64,000 bases of DNA from an uncultured Saprospiraceae bacterium (GTDB lineage Bacteria; Bacteroidota; Bacteroidia; Chitinophagales; Saprospiraceae): contig CALEYL010000077.1 of assembly GCA_937926205.1 (NCBI GenBank), positions 1 through 64,000 of the forward strand, given 5' to 3'. The notes beneath the pieces were generated by a model. That model saw only the letters and a program-made list of their open reading frames with translations, made no database searches and had not been told where the DNA came from. Of this stretch, positions 35,394-44,044 are shown one piece after another. Both the position numbers and the translations under genes were made by a program. The first letter of the stretch is position 1. Every line of letters begins with the position of its first letter.

Positions 35394-37028
35394 ATGCTTA
35401 CGGTAACTGACCTGGCTTTGCAATATGGCAAACGCGTACTATTTGAAGAGGTCAACCTCAAATTTACGCGCGGCAACTGCTATGGCGTCATTGGCGCTAA
35501 TGGCGCAGGCAAATCCACGTTCCTGAAAATCCTCTCCGGCGAAATTGACGCCAACCGCGGCAGTGTTTCGCTCGAGCCCGGCAACCGAATGGCGGTGTTG
35601 AACCAAAACCACTTTGCCTTCGATGAAGAAGAGGTGTTGAATACCGTCATCATGGGCTACCGGGAAATGTACGACATCATGGTCGAGAAGAACGCGATCT
35701 ACATGGATCCCGATGCAACGGATGAAGATGGCATGCACGCAGCCGAACTCGAAGCCAAATTCGGGGAAATGGGCGGCTGGAATGCGGAAAGCGATGCGGC
35801 CGAACTGCTGAGCAACCTCGGCATTCACGAATCGCTGCACTATACCCGGATGAAGGAGCTGACCGGCGCTGAAAAAGTAAAGGTTCTGTTGGCACAGGCC
35901 CTTTTCGGCAACCCTGATCTGTTGCTGCTGGATGAACCTACCAACGACCTGGATGCTGAAACCATCACCTGGCTTTGCGACTTTCTCGCAGATTTTAAGA
36001 ACACCATTATCGTGGTTTCGCACGACCGTTATTTCCTCGACATGGTGTGTACCCACGTAGCCGATATTGACTTCAAGCGGGTCAGCCTCTATACAGGCAA
36101 CTATACCTTCTGGTACGAAACCAGCCAGATGATGGCCCGCCAGATGGCTGACAAGAACAAAAAAATGGAGCAACGCCGCTCAGAATTGATGGAATTCATC
36201 CAGCGATTCAGCGCCAACGCTTCCAAGTCGAAACAGGCAACCTCTCGTAAAAAGGCGCTGGAAAAACTCAACCTCGAAGAAATTCGCCCTTCAAGCCGCA
36301 AATATCCCTACATCGCTTTTAAACCGGAGCGCGAACCAGGCGATCAGATCCTCCGAATCGAAGGGCTTTCCAGGCGTGGCAACGACGGCGAATGGCTGTT
36401 CCGTGACCTCAGCTTTTCGATGAACAAAAACGATAAAATCGCCCTGATCAGTCGCGACAGTACGGCCCTGACAACGTTCTACAACATCGTGGGAAATGTG
36501 GAGCCTGCCGACAGCGGGACCATTGAATTTGGGCAGACCATTATCTGGGAATATTTGCCCAACGACAACACGGCCTTTTTTAGCGGCGATAATGACAATG
36601 ACCTCATCAACTGGCTGCGCGAATATTCAAAAGAGAAAGACGAGCAATTTATCCGCGGCTTTCTGGGGCGCATGCTCTTCAGCGGGGAGGAAGTGTTCAA
36701 AAAATCATCCGTATTGTCAGGAGGGGAGAAGGTGCGTTGCATGTTTGCCAAAATGATGCTCCAAAACCCGAATTTCCTGCTGCTGGATGAACCGACCAAC
36801 CACCTGGATCTGGAATCCATCAGTGCGCTGAACAATGGTCTGACCGATTTTAAAGGCAACCTGATCATGACCTCGCATGACCACCAGTTGCTGCAAACAG
36901 TCTGTAACCGCGTTATCGAAATCGGCCCCAACGGTGTCATCGACCAACTGATGTCTTTTGAAGACTACCTGACTTCTGATAAAATTAAAGGCCTGAGGGC
37001 TGCTTTGTATGGAGGGGTGAGGGTTTGA
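35394..37028 (+). CDS. ABC-F family ATPase (YbiT-like)
   Basis: A 544-residue soluble protein with two nucleotide-binding domains and no membrane segments, as in translation-associated ABC-F proteins. The first domain has Walker A GANGAGKST, a signature-like LTGAEKVKVLLAQAL and Walker B LLLDEPTNDLD. The interdomain linker (residues 245-300) is Lys/Arg/Glu-rich and helical. The second domain has LSGGEKVRCMFAKMML and LLLDEPTNHLDLES but its Walker A position reads ALISRDSTALTTF, without the usual GxGK. Family members act on the ribosome exit-site region and free stalled complexes. A ChaN-like gene follows 24 bases later. Confidence 0.9.
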   Translation: MLTVTDLALQYGKRVLFEEVNLKFTRGNCYGVIGANGAGKSTFLKILSGEIDANRGSVSLEPGNRMAVLNQNHFAFDEEEVLNTVIMGYREMYDIMVEKNAIYMDPDATDEDGMHAAELEAKFGEMGGWNAESDAAELLSNLGIHESLHYTRMKELTGAEKVKVLLAQALFGNPDLLLLDEPTNDLDAETITWLCDFLADFKNTIIVVSHDRYFLDMVCTHVADIDFKRVSLYTGNYTFWYETSQMMARQMADKNKKMEQRRSELMEFIQRFSANASKSKQATSRKKALEKLNLEEIRPSSRKYPYIAFKPEREPGDQILRIEGLSRRGNDGEWLFRDLSFSMNKNDKIALISRDSTALTTFYNIVGNVEPADSGTIEFGQTIIWEYLPNDNTAFFSGDNDNDLINWLREYSKEKDEQFIRGFLGRMLFSGEEVFKKSSVLSGGEKVRCMFAKMMLQNPNFLLLDEPTNHLDLESISALNNGLTDFKGNLIMTSHDHQLLQTVCNRVIEIGPNGVIDQLMSFEDYLTSDKIKGLRAALYGGVRV

Positions 37029-37052
37029 TTTTTAATCACTCAATCAATATTT

Positions 37053-37907
37053 ATGAAGTACTTGTATGTCTTCCTTTTCACCCTGCTGTCGATCACCTCT
37101 ACTTTTGCTCAGGGCAAACCGGCCTATGTTCTATATGATGCCAAAGGCAAAAAGGTCAGTTATCAGAAAATGATCAAGACCCTTCAGGGAAAGGATATCG
37201 TGTTGTTTGGCGAATACCACAACAATCCGATTTCGCATTGGCTGCAACTGGAGGTAACTCGTGATTTAAAAGCATCCCGCGACCTGATTCTGGGCGCTGA
37301 AATGTTTGAACGCGACAATCAGGAAGCCCTGGAACGCTACCTGAAAGGCGAAATAGACGCTAAAGAACTGGCAGCACAGGCGAGGCTGTGGCGTAATTAC
37401 GACACCGATTATGCGCCATTGGTCAATTTTGCAAAAAACAATCAGCTGCCTTTTATTGGCACGAACATTCCCCGCCGATTTGCTACCATCGTTGCCAAAG
37501 GCGGGTATGAAGCGTTGGATACCTTAACCGCCGAAAATAAATCCTGGATAGCGCCATTGCCCATTGCATTCGATCCGGAATTGCCAGGGTATAAAAAAAT
37601 GGTCGAAATGATGGGCGACCACGGCGGCCCGAATGTGGTCAAGGCACAGGCCATCAAAGATGCCACCATGGCGCATTTTATTCTGCAATCCTATCGGCCG
37701 GGCAGTCTCTTTATCCACTACAACGGCTCTTTCCACTCCGATAACTACGATGGCATCCTTTGGCATTTGCGCCGGCAAAAACCCCAGCTTCGCTATGCCA
37801 CCATCACCACTGTTTCACAAACAGACCTTCGGTCGCTGCTTGCCGAAAATAAGGGAACGGCTGATTTCATCATTTGCGTGGACGAAGACATGACCGGCAC
37901 TTATTGA
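37053..37907 (+). CDS. exported ChaN-like (DUF399) protein
   Basis: A 284-residue protein with a signal peptide (residues 1-20, ending TFAQG). The ChaN-like fold is shown by VLFGEYHNNPISHWLQLEV, ILGAEMFERDNQ and the late LFIHYNGSFHSDNYDGI. Bacterial ChaN binds haem and is linked to iron uptake; the wider superfamily includes metal-dependent peptidases. It follows the ABC-F gene closely and may be co-transcribed with it, but no functional link is known. Confidence 0.85.
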   Translation: MKYLYVFLFTLLSITSTFAQGKPAYVLYDAKGKKVSYQKMIKTLQGKDIVLFGEYHNNPISHWLQLEVTRDLKASRDLILGAEMFERDNQEALERYLKGEIDAKELAAQARLWRNYDTDYAPLVNFAKNNQLPFIGTNIPRRFATIVAKGGYEALDTLTAENKSWIAPLPIAFDPELPGYKKMVEMMGDHGGPNVVKAQAIKDATMAHFILQSYRPGSLFIHYNGSFHSDNYDGILWHLRRQKPQLRYATITTVSQTDLRSLLAENKGTADFIICVDEDMTGTY

Positions 37908-38039
37908 AAACCTGCCCCGGGGCAATACGTGCAACAACGACATTATTTGGGTATTGGGAAAAAGTGACGAAATGTTATTTTTTTGATCCAGTGCGTCACT
38001 TTCCCTTGTTTCTGCATTATCTTCAAAAACCCAATAATT

Positions 38040-39809
38040 ATGAAAAGTTGCTTATTCCTGTTTGCCACACTGCTGGCATGGAGCAGTGCACTCCTCGCTC
38101 AGCAAAGTACCCGTTACGCCATTTATTTTGAAACCGGTCGCCATGAGTTGGGCGAGGAAGCCCGTCGTACCCTTGACCTTGTGTTGAAGGAACTCCATTA
38201 TCCGGAAGACTACTCGGTAGACATTTTTGCGCATACCGACAGTCGTGGTTCGGAAGACTACAACCTGAAACTGGCTAAAAGACGCGCGCAGTCGGTGACC
38301 CGGTATTTAGCCGAAAGGGGGCTGAAAACCGAAAAAACCTCAGCAGAAAGTCTGGGGGAAAGCGATCCTGCTTATGACAACGAGGATGAATCCGGTCGCA
38401 AACTCAACCGCCGGGTAGATCTGGTGGTCAACATCGCTACCCTGCAATCCCTGGATGAACTGACCGAGCGTTTGAGCGACAACCGCATGCAATATTTTAC
38501 AATCAGTCCGGAAAAATCAGTCCGGATAACCGGAAAAAAAGGGACCACGCTCTGGATAGAAGGCGGTTCTTTTGAGTTTTCAGACGGCAGTGGCGACCCC
38601 AATGCCTCTGTTGAAATCGCCCTTCGGGAAACCTATAGCGTGGGCGACATGGTGCTGGCCGATCTGACCACGACCTGTGGCGACAAATTGCTGGAAACCG
38701 CCGGCATGATTTATGTAAATGCCACCAGCAACGGAAAACCCCTTCAGCTTAAAAACGATGCACAAATTGCAGTCGCCATGCCGGCAGCATCCTTGCGGGA
38801 AGGCATGCAATTGTTTTTGGGAGAGCAAAATGCTGATGGCCGGCTGACCAACTGGCAGGCAACCGGGCAGGGATACCAAACCGGCCTCGAGGCAGCGTTG
38901 AATTTACCGCCCATGCCGCGTTTGGGTGTAAAAACAAAATACAAGCTCCCAGTATACAAACCGGATTACTCGCAAGAACCAAGGGAGCCGGTAAAACCAC
39001 GGGCGCCTTACAAGCCCGTAGCCCCAAAACGCGAAACAATTATATACAAACCCGGTTTCATGGACCGTCTTGTGATGGGTAAAGAAAAGATTAAGCAGAA
39101 AGAAGAAGCCATGTACCAGAAGCAGGTAGAGGCCCACGCCCGCCATATGAAACACTATGAAACCGTTCAATACCCCGCTTATCTTGAGGCTCTGGCGAAA
39201 TACAATGCGGATAAAGCGAGTTATCCGGCAAGAGTGGAGGCTTGGAAGGAAGAATTGGAACAGAAAAAAGCAGCTTATTACAGCAGCAGAGATTACCTCG
39301 CTGTTGCTGAAAAGTACGAAGCAGAATGGAAAGCTCAGGAAGCCGCATGGCAGAAGCGGGTAGAAATCTGGCAGGCAGAAAAGGAAGCAAAGCTGGCTGC
39401 TTTTGAAGCCCAGGGTCTGAATTCCCACATTAACAACGATTTATTGAACGCGTATATCTATCAGGTAAACCGTCTGGGCTGGGTCAATTGCGATGTTTTT
39501 TCCAATGATTCAGGACCGCGGACACAATTGGCAATTCGCGACGATGATGAAGCAGAAGAACGCATCTACGTCATTCTGAAAGACCGGAGCAGCATGTTGA
39601 GTACCGGCAGAAGCAGAACGAACCCCAACTTGTATATCGCTGCCGGAATTCCTGTCTCCACACCCCTCAAAATTCTGGCCATTAAGCTGGTAAACGGACA
39701 CCCAATGATGGCAATCCGGGAAACGCGGGCGGGAGAAGAAACAGAATACCAACTCAACTATAAGCGCTGCTCACCCCTTGAGATCCGAAAGGCTCTGCAG
39801 GCAGGTTGA
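38040..39809 (+). CDS. OmpA-like domain protein with coiled-coil region
   Basis: A 589-residue exported protein (signal peptide residues 1-20). The OmpA-like peptidoglycan-binding domain is at the N-terminus, residues 24-135 (YAIYFETGRHELGEEARRTL, HTDSRGSEDYNLKLAKRRAQSV, LNRRVDLVV), whereas most relatives carry it at the C-terminus. A beta-rich middle domain follows, then a charged proline- and Lys/Glu-rich stretch (about residues 300-460, predicted coiled coil) and a final beta domain. The start at 38040 begins the signal peptide; the frame is open upstream to 37983. Likely an envelope structural protein. Confidence 0.82.
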   Translation: MKSCLFLFATLLAWSSALLAQQSTRYAIYFETGRHELGEEARRTLDLVLKELHYPEDYSVDIFAHTDSRGSEDYNLKLAKRRAQSVTRYLAERGLKTEKTSAESLGESDPAYDNEDESGRKLNRRVDLVVNIATLQSLDELTERLSDNRMQYFTISPEKSVRITGKKGTTLWIEGGSFEFSDGSGDPNASVEIALRETYSVGDMVLADLTTTCGDKLLETAGMIYVNATSNGKPLQLKNDAQIAVAMPAASLREGMQLFLGEQNADGRLTNWQATGQGYQTGLEAALNLPPMPRLGVKTKYKLPVYKPDYSQEPREPVKPRAPYKPVAPKRETIIYKPGFMDRLVMGKEKIKQKEEAMYQKQVEAHARHMKHYETVQYPAYLEALAKYNADKASYPARVEAWKEELEQKKAAYYSSRDYLAVAEKYEAEWKAQEAAWQKRVEIWQAEKEAKLAAFEAQGLNSHINNDLLNAYIYQVNRLGWVNCDVFSNDSGPRTQLAIRDDDEAEERIYVILKDRSSMLSTGRSRTNPNLYIAAGIPVSTPLKILAIKLVNGHPMMAIRETRAGEETEYQLNYKRCSPLEIRKALQAG

Positions 39810-39903
39810 GCATAGGAAAATTGGCAAGAGGCAAGAGGCAAATCGGCACGGAGCAAAACATTGCGATTTTGCCCTTTGCCCCTTGCCTTTTGCCCCTTAC
39901 CCT

Positions 39904-40956
39904 TTAAAACATCAAATCAACCTTCCCGCTTTCTGCATACCCAATGCAGGTATACACCCGCTCTCCGGCTTTCCCGATACGTACAGAGCCGTTGTACAGC
40001 ATTTTTACGACACCGGATGTGCACAAGGCTGTGCAGGCGGTACAAACCCCGGCTTTGCAATTGTAGGGCAGCAGGATGCCCTGACGCAAGGCGCCATCCA
40101 GGATGGTTTCTCCTTCAAAGACTTCGAAATGGTGGTTGTATTGCTTGCCGCTGGTGGAAACCCGGCGCCGGACACTCGTATTGATTTCCGGTAAAAAATG
40201 GGCATCGACGGGCTTTGGCGTAAAAATTTCTTTATGGATTTGTGTTGAGTCGAAACCGAGGTAGCGCAATGTGATTTCGGACATACGCAGCAGGGCTTCA
40301 GGCGCACAGAGGTAAAAGCTCAAAGCTTCTTTTGGGAAAAGGGCATATTGGCCAGTGAGGGCTTCCAGTAAACCGTTGTTCAGATGACTCTGAAGGTGCG
40401 GTGGGGTAGGGTGCTGTTCTTTACTGAAAATGTACACACACTGAAAGCGGTCGGGAAAGTGCGCAAGCAGGGTATCTATGCTTGTTTTAAAAATCGTGTC
40501 TGCTGCGCTTCTGTTGGCGTAAAACAGCGTCAGCAAGGGCGCGTGATCCTGGTAAAGGAGCGTCTTTATCAGGCTGTATATCGGGGTAATCCCGCTGCCG
40601 GCCGCAATGAAAAACAATTGCTGATCTGCAGGACGCAAGTGTTGCAAAGTGAATTGACCGGTGGCATCCAATGCATTCAGCTCGTCGCCGGGCTGGATGT
40701 GGTGAATGAGGTAGTTTGAAAATTCGCCGTTGGGAATTCGTTTTACCGTAATGGCCGGAAAAGGATCCTGTCCGGGCGCAGTACTGAACGAATAAGCCCG
40801 CCGCCGCTCTTTTCCGTTAACGGTAAAAATCAGGGTTGCGAACTGGCCGGATTCGTAAGGGTAAGGCAGGCCGTCGGCTGGCTCCAGCACGAAAGTAAAA
40901 ACATCTTCTGTTTCCTGATATTTTTCAACAACCCGAAGCCTGCGATACGCATCCAT
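39904..40956 (-). CDS. flavin-dependent ferredoxin reductase with C-terminal 2Fe-2S domain (PaaE-like)
   Basis: A 350-residue soluble electron-transfer protein. Residues 5-100 form the FAD-binding domain (RRAYSFSTAPG), residues 105-235 the NAD(P)-binding domain (IAAGSGITPIYSLIKTLL) and residues 265-350 a plant-type 2Fe-2S ferredoxin domain (YNCKAGVCTACTALC, with a last Cys in VYTCIGYA). The order matches phenylacetate-CoA oxygenase reductase PaaE and related reductases. No oxygenase genes are nearby, so the partner is unknown. The end of ftsY is two bases upstream. Confidence 0.9.
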   Translation of the reverse strand: MDAYRRLRVVEKYQETEDVFTFVLEPADGLPYPYESGQFATLIFTVNGKERRRAYSFSTAPGQDPFPAITVKRIPNGEFSNYLIHHIQPGDELNALDATGQFTLQHLRPADQQLFFIAAGSGITPIYSLIKTLLYQDHAPLLTLFYANRSAADTIFKTSIDTLLAHFPDRFQCVYIFSKEQHPTPPHLQSHLNNGLLEALTGQYALFPKEALSFYLCAPEALLRMSEITLRYLGFDSTQIHKEIFTPKPVDAHFLPEINTSVRRRVSTSGKQYNHHFEVFEGETILDGALRQGILLPYNCKAGVCTACTALCTSGVVKMLYNGSVRIGKAGERVYTCIGYAESGKVDLMF

Positions 40957-40958
40957 AC

Positions 40959-41918
40959 TCAGGATTGCTCAAACAGGGATTCTACAAAAGCCTGCTTGTT
41001 GAAGACCTGCAGTTGTTCAATCCCTTCACCTACGCCAATGTATTTTATCGGGATTTTGAATTGGTCGGAAATACCAATTGCCACGCCGCCTTTTGCCGTT
41101 CCGTCCAGTTTGGTGAGTGCCAGCGCTGTTAAATCTGTAGCCTCTGTGAAACGACGAGCTTGTTCAATGGCATTCTGACCCGTTGTGGCGTCCAGCACAA
41201 GCAGCACATCGTGTGGCGCGCTTTCCATTTTTTTACTGATCGAGCGTTTGATTTTTGTGAGCTCGTTCATCAGGTTGATTTTGGTGTGCAGGCGTCCGGC
41301 AGTGTCAATGATGGCGACATCACAATTGTTATTGATGGCATATTGCACCGTTTCGTAAGCCACGGCAGCGGGGTCGGCTTCCATGCCTTTGCTGAAAAAA
41401 TCGCAACCCACGCGCTCCGACCAGATTTTGAGCTGGTCTACGGCAGCGGCGCGAAAGGTATCGCCTGCACCCATGACGACCTTTTTGCCTTGCTGCTTGT
41501 ATTGCCAGGCCAATTTGCCGATGGTCGTGGTTTTACCGACGCCATTGACGCCAACGACCATCAAAACGTAAGGTTTATGTTCGGCGGGTAAGGAGAAATC
41601 CTCAATGTCCTGCGTATTGTTTTCTGCCAGGATATTGACGATTTCGCTGCGCAGCAGCCCATTTAGTTCTGCGGTATTCAGGTATTTGTCGCGCGCCACC
41701 CGTTCGGTGATGCGGTCTATGATTTTTACCGTTGTTTCACGGCCCACATCGGAAGAAATGAGAATGGATTCCAGTTCGTCCAGTACTTCTTCGTCTACAG
41801 TGGATTTGCCGGCAACAACTTTGGCTAATTTGTCAAAAAAGGTGGTTTTGGTTTTTTCCAAACCCTGATCGAGTTCGGCCTTCTTTTCCCGGTTGAAAAA
41901 TTTGTTGAAAAAGCTCAT
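40959..41918 (-). CDS. ftsY: signal recognition particle receptor FtsY
   Basis: A 319-residue protein with the N and G domains of SRP-type GTPases: P-loop GVNGVGKTTT, DTAGRLH and TKLDGTAKGG. The N-terminal helix bundle is shorter than in E. coli, with only a small charged start (FFNKFFNREKKAELDQ), as is normal in Bacteroidota. FtsY docks the SRP-ribosome complex at the membrane translocon and hydrolyses GTP with Ffh. In many Bacteroidota it directly follows the rpmB-rpmG-DUF4295 genes; here a VapBC-like module lies between. Confidence 0.97.
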   Translation of the reverse strand: MSFFNKFFNREKKAELDQGLEKTKTTFFDKLAKVVAGKSTVDEEVLDELESILISSDVGRETTVKIIDRITERVARDKYLNTAELNGLLRSEIVNILAENNTQDIEDFSLPAEHKPYVLMVVGVNGVGKTTTIGKLAWQYKQQGKKVVMGAGDTFRAAAVDQLKIWSERVGCDFFSKGMEADPAAVAYETVQYAINNNCDVAIIDTAGRLHTKINLMNELTKIKRSISKKMESAPHDVLLVLDATTGQNAIEQARRFTEATDLTALALTKLDGTAKGGVAIGISDQFKIPIKYIGVGEGIEQLQVFNKQAFVESLFEQS

Positions 41919-41928
41919 GTATGGATGT

Positions 41929-41977
41929 TAGATGTTAGACTCCAGATTTTAGACGTTAGACGTTAGACGTCAGATTT
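41929..41977. repeat. degenerate TTAGA-type direct repeat
   Basis: Several copies of gttagac or close variants, of the same family as at 6903-6950. The rest of the gap to 42207 holds no recognised gene. Confidence 0.55.
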
Positions 41978-42207
41978 TGGCAGCCCAAGAAAAGCAAAAA
42001 GCACTAAAATTGGGCAAACTTGGCTCAAAAATACATTTGTATAGTTGTATTTAATAAGGGAACATCGATTTGACTGTTTCTGCTCACAGAGCAAACACTT
42101 CCGCACTAACAACTGAAGGGGGCATTGGGTTTTGTGTCTTGCAGGTTACTTCTTGAGAATAATTTTATTAATCAGACTGGTGTTTGAACAATTATCAACC
42201 AACCGGA

Positions 42208-42666
42208 CTATTTTATCAAATCCCTCAAATCCATCTTTTGAAGTGAAAGATAAATGTTATGTAAATGGTTAAAATCACTATCCATGGTGACTAATGGAAT
42301 ATTCAATACAGAAACAGTAGCAGCAATCCAAAGATCGTTTTTACCCATATTCCGAGCGGTGAAACTTACTTTTCTATCCGTAAGTTTACCTTGACTGAAA
42401 GCATCGATTTCAGCATATCTTTCTACGATGCTTTTAATGTTGATATCAGCAATCAGGAATTGCTGGAGTAAGGTCTCCAGCTTCTCCAGCCGATTGCTAC
42501 CCCATTTGTTTTGTATTGCTAAGGATTTGATTTCACCAGTGGAAACGACAGATAAAATAACAGAATCTATACCGGTTTGAAAATTTAAATATTGCTCAAC
42601 TTTATCCCTCAGATCGGGACGGCGCAGGTATAATAGCAGGATATTGGTATCAAATAAGTAGTCCAT
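42208..42666 (-). CDS. VapC-like PIN domain ribonuclease
   Basis: A 152-residue PIN-domain protein. Acidic catalytic-site residues are seen in LFDTNILLLYL (Asp 6), VSTGEIKSL (Glu), GKNDLWIAAT (Asp) and VTMDSDF (Asp), in the usual order. VapC toxins are metal-dependent RNases that cut tRNA or rRNA; the target here is unknown. The small gene upstream, six bases away, is its likely antitoxin. The module breaks an otherwise conserved ribosomal-ftsY neighbourhood, which suggests insertion. Confidence 0.88.
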   Translation of the reverse strand: MDYLFDTNILLLYLRRPDLRDKVEQYLNFQTGIDSVILSVVSTGEIKSLAIQNKWGSNRLEKLETLLQQFLIADINIKSIVERYAEIDAFSQGKLTDRKVSFTARNMGKNDLWIAATVSVLNIPLVTMDSDFNHLHNIYLSLQKMDLRDLIK

Positions 42667-42672
42667 TCAGGC

Positions 42673-42954
42673 TCAATCCAACATTTTTAGCAATTCTTCC
42701 AAAGGTTCCTGAATGTCCAATTCTGCCGCCAGTACATCAATCATTTGTCGGTTAAAACCTTGATAATGCTGTTCGGTTTTCATTTCCTCCACTGAAATGG
42801 AATCGCGCAAGGGGTGGATAATGTCCCCATACTTGCGTTTGGCACGCAACAACTTGAGGTATTCTTCAATTGCGGTAAGTTCCTGCTCATCGTGAATATC
42901 CTGGATAGCAGAAATCAAATGCCCCTTTCGATTGTAAGCGCTGCTTGCTGTCAT
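42673..42954 (-). CDS. putative antitoxin partner of the PIN ribonuclease
   Basis: A 93-residue charged helical protein without a clear DNA-binding motif. It lies six bases upstream of the VapC-like gene, in the normal antitoxin position, and its C-terminal half (FNRQMIDVLAAELDIQEPLEEL) is acidic and amphipathic as in toxin-binding tails. The assignment rests on position and size; no VapB family could be named. Confidence 0.7.
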   Translation of the reverse strand: MTASSAYNRKGHLISAIQDIHDEQELTAIEEYLKLLRAKRKYGDIIHPLRDSISVEEMKTEQHYQGFNRQMIDVLAAELDIQEPLEELLKMLD

Positions 42955-43029
42955 CTAAATTTATCTGTTTGACATACAAATATAGCAGAAAAGAACCTGA
43001 AATGCCAGTTCCCGGCCTAAAAACCAAAA

Positions 43030-43059
43030 CGGCTTCCCCCGAAAACCCGGAAGAAGCCG
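43030..43059 (-). terminator. intrinsic terminator after the DUF4295 gene
   Basis: CGGCTTC at 43030-43036 pairs with GAAGCCG at 43053-43059. On the minus strand it is followed by TTTTGGTTTTT, fitting an intrinsic terminator for the ribosomal-protein operon. Confidence 0.7.
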
Positions 43060-43084
43060 CTTTATCGACTGAAGAACAGCCTGA

Positions 43085-43261
43085 TTATTTTACATTATCA
43101 AAGAATTCCTTCACTTTGTCTTTGTGAACGATTTGCTCTTTGTAAGAGTATTTACCCGTTTTCGGATCTTTAACGCTTTTAACCACTTTAACGTGGTCTT
43201 TGCCTGAGCCGACGTTGGCCGCACGTTGTGCTACCCTTGCGTTTTTGGATACTTTTGCCAT
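43085..43261 (-). CDS. DUF4295 small basic protein
   Basis: A 58-residue Lys-rich protein beginning MAKVSKNARVAQRAAN and ending KVKEFFDNVK. This is the Bacteroidota DUF4295 family, always seen next to the L28 and L33 genes, so a ribosome-associated role is likely, though none has been established to my knowledge. It lies 77 bases downstream of rpmG on the same strand and ends before a terminator. Confidence 0.9.
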   Translation of the reverse strand: MAKVSKNARVAQRAANVGSGKDHVKVVKSVKDPKTGKYSYKEQIVHKDKVKEFFDNVK

Positions 43262-43338
43262 CGCTTGATTGTTTTATCAGTGGATCAAGAAAATTATAAT
43301 GCTTTTAGCCCTGTTGGGCCAATAATCCCGCTGTGGAA

Positions 43339-43527
43339 TTACTTAATTTCGCGATGCAGGGTCTTCTTTTTCAACACCGGATTGTATTTCAGCAACTCGA
43401 TGCGGTCCGGCGTGTTTTTGCGATTCTTCTGCGTGTTGTAGCGAGAAGTGCCGGGGAGGCCGAGTTTCTTGTGCTCCGTGCATTCCAGAATGATCTGAAT
43501 GCGGTTGCCTTTACTTTTCTTTGCCAT
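43339..43527 (-). CDS. rpmG: 50S ribosomal protein L33
   Basis: A 62-residue protein with the L33 pattern (MAKKSKGNRIQIILECTEHK, NTPDRIELLKYNP, HREIK). It lacks the zinc-binding CxxC pairs of the C+ form and is thus the zinc-independent type. It lies 20 bases after rpmB. Confidence 0.96.
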   Translation of the reverse strand: MAKKSKGNRIQIILECTEHKKLGLPGTSRYNTQKNRKNTPDRIELLKYNPVLKKKTLHREIK

Positions 43528-43547
43528 TGCTTGTTAGATTTCAGGAA

Positions 43548-43814
43548 TTAGCTACCCGATACAGACTGAAGCTTGATGCCCGTCTTTACGCCTTTGCTTT
43601 CCAGTTTTTTCAGATAGGCATACAGCCCTAATTTGTTGATCGTGCGCAGGGCGCTTGTGCTCAGTTTCAGCGTGATCCACTGACCCGTTTCCGGAACGAA
43701 GAAGCGCTTCGTTTGGATATTGGGCAAAAAGCGGCGGCGCGTTTTGCGATTGGAGTGCGACACACTGTTTCCTGATATGGGTCGCTTTCCTGTTAGTTGA
43801 CAAACCTTAGACAT
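43548..43814 (-). CDS. rpmB: 50S ribosomal protein L28
   Basis: An 88-residue protein with the L28 pattern (MSKVCQLTGKRPISGNSVSH, RRRFLPNIQ, LSTSALRTINKLGL). It is the first of the rpmB-rpmG-DUF4295 group, directly downstream of a tRNA-Arg gene on the same strand. Confidence 0.97.
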   Translation of the reverse strand: MSKVCQLTGKRPISGNSVSHSNRKTRRRFLPNIQTKRFFVPETGQWITLKLSTSALRTINKLGLYAYLKKLESKGVKTGIKLQSVSGS

Positions 43815-43845
43815 CGTTCTCTTCTTTTAAACCGTTGAACCTCAG

Positions 43846-43918
43846 TGACTCCGAGAGGACTCGAACCTCTAACCTTCTGATCCGTAGTCAGATGCTCTAT
43901 CCATTAAGCTACGGAGCC
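43846..43918 (-). tRNA. tRNA-Arg (anticodon ACG)
   Basis: A 73-base cloverleaf on the minus strand. The acceptor stem pairs GGCTCCG with CGGAGTC (one G-U), and the discriminator is A. The D-arm contains AGCTTAATGGATAGAGC, the anticodon loop is CTACGGA with anticodon ACG, and the T-arm contains GAGGTTCGAGTCCTC. CCA is not encoded. Confidence 0.95.
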
Positions 43919-44044
43919 AAGTGCGCTTTACAGTGGTACCCCTTTGTAAATGCGGATGCAAAAATAAATCGTTTGAGTGGATAAAAAAACATTTCCTCAA
44001 AAAAAGTTCCAAAGAATATTCGGCAGCCCCTGTTTGAGCACAAC

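Noticed and set aside
35439..36173. Minus-strand 244-codon frame
   Set aside because: Shadow of the first ABC-F domain.
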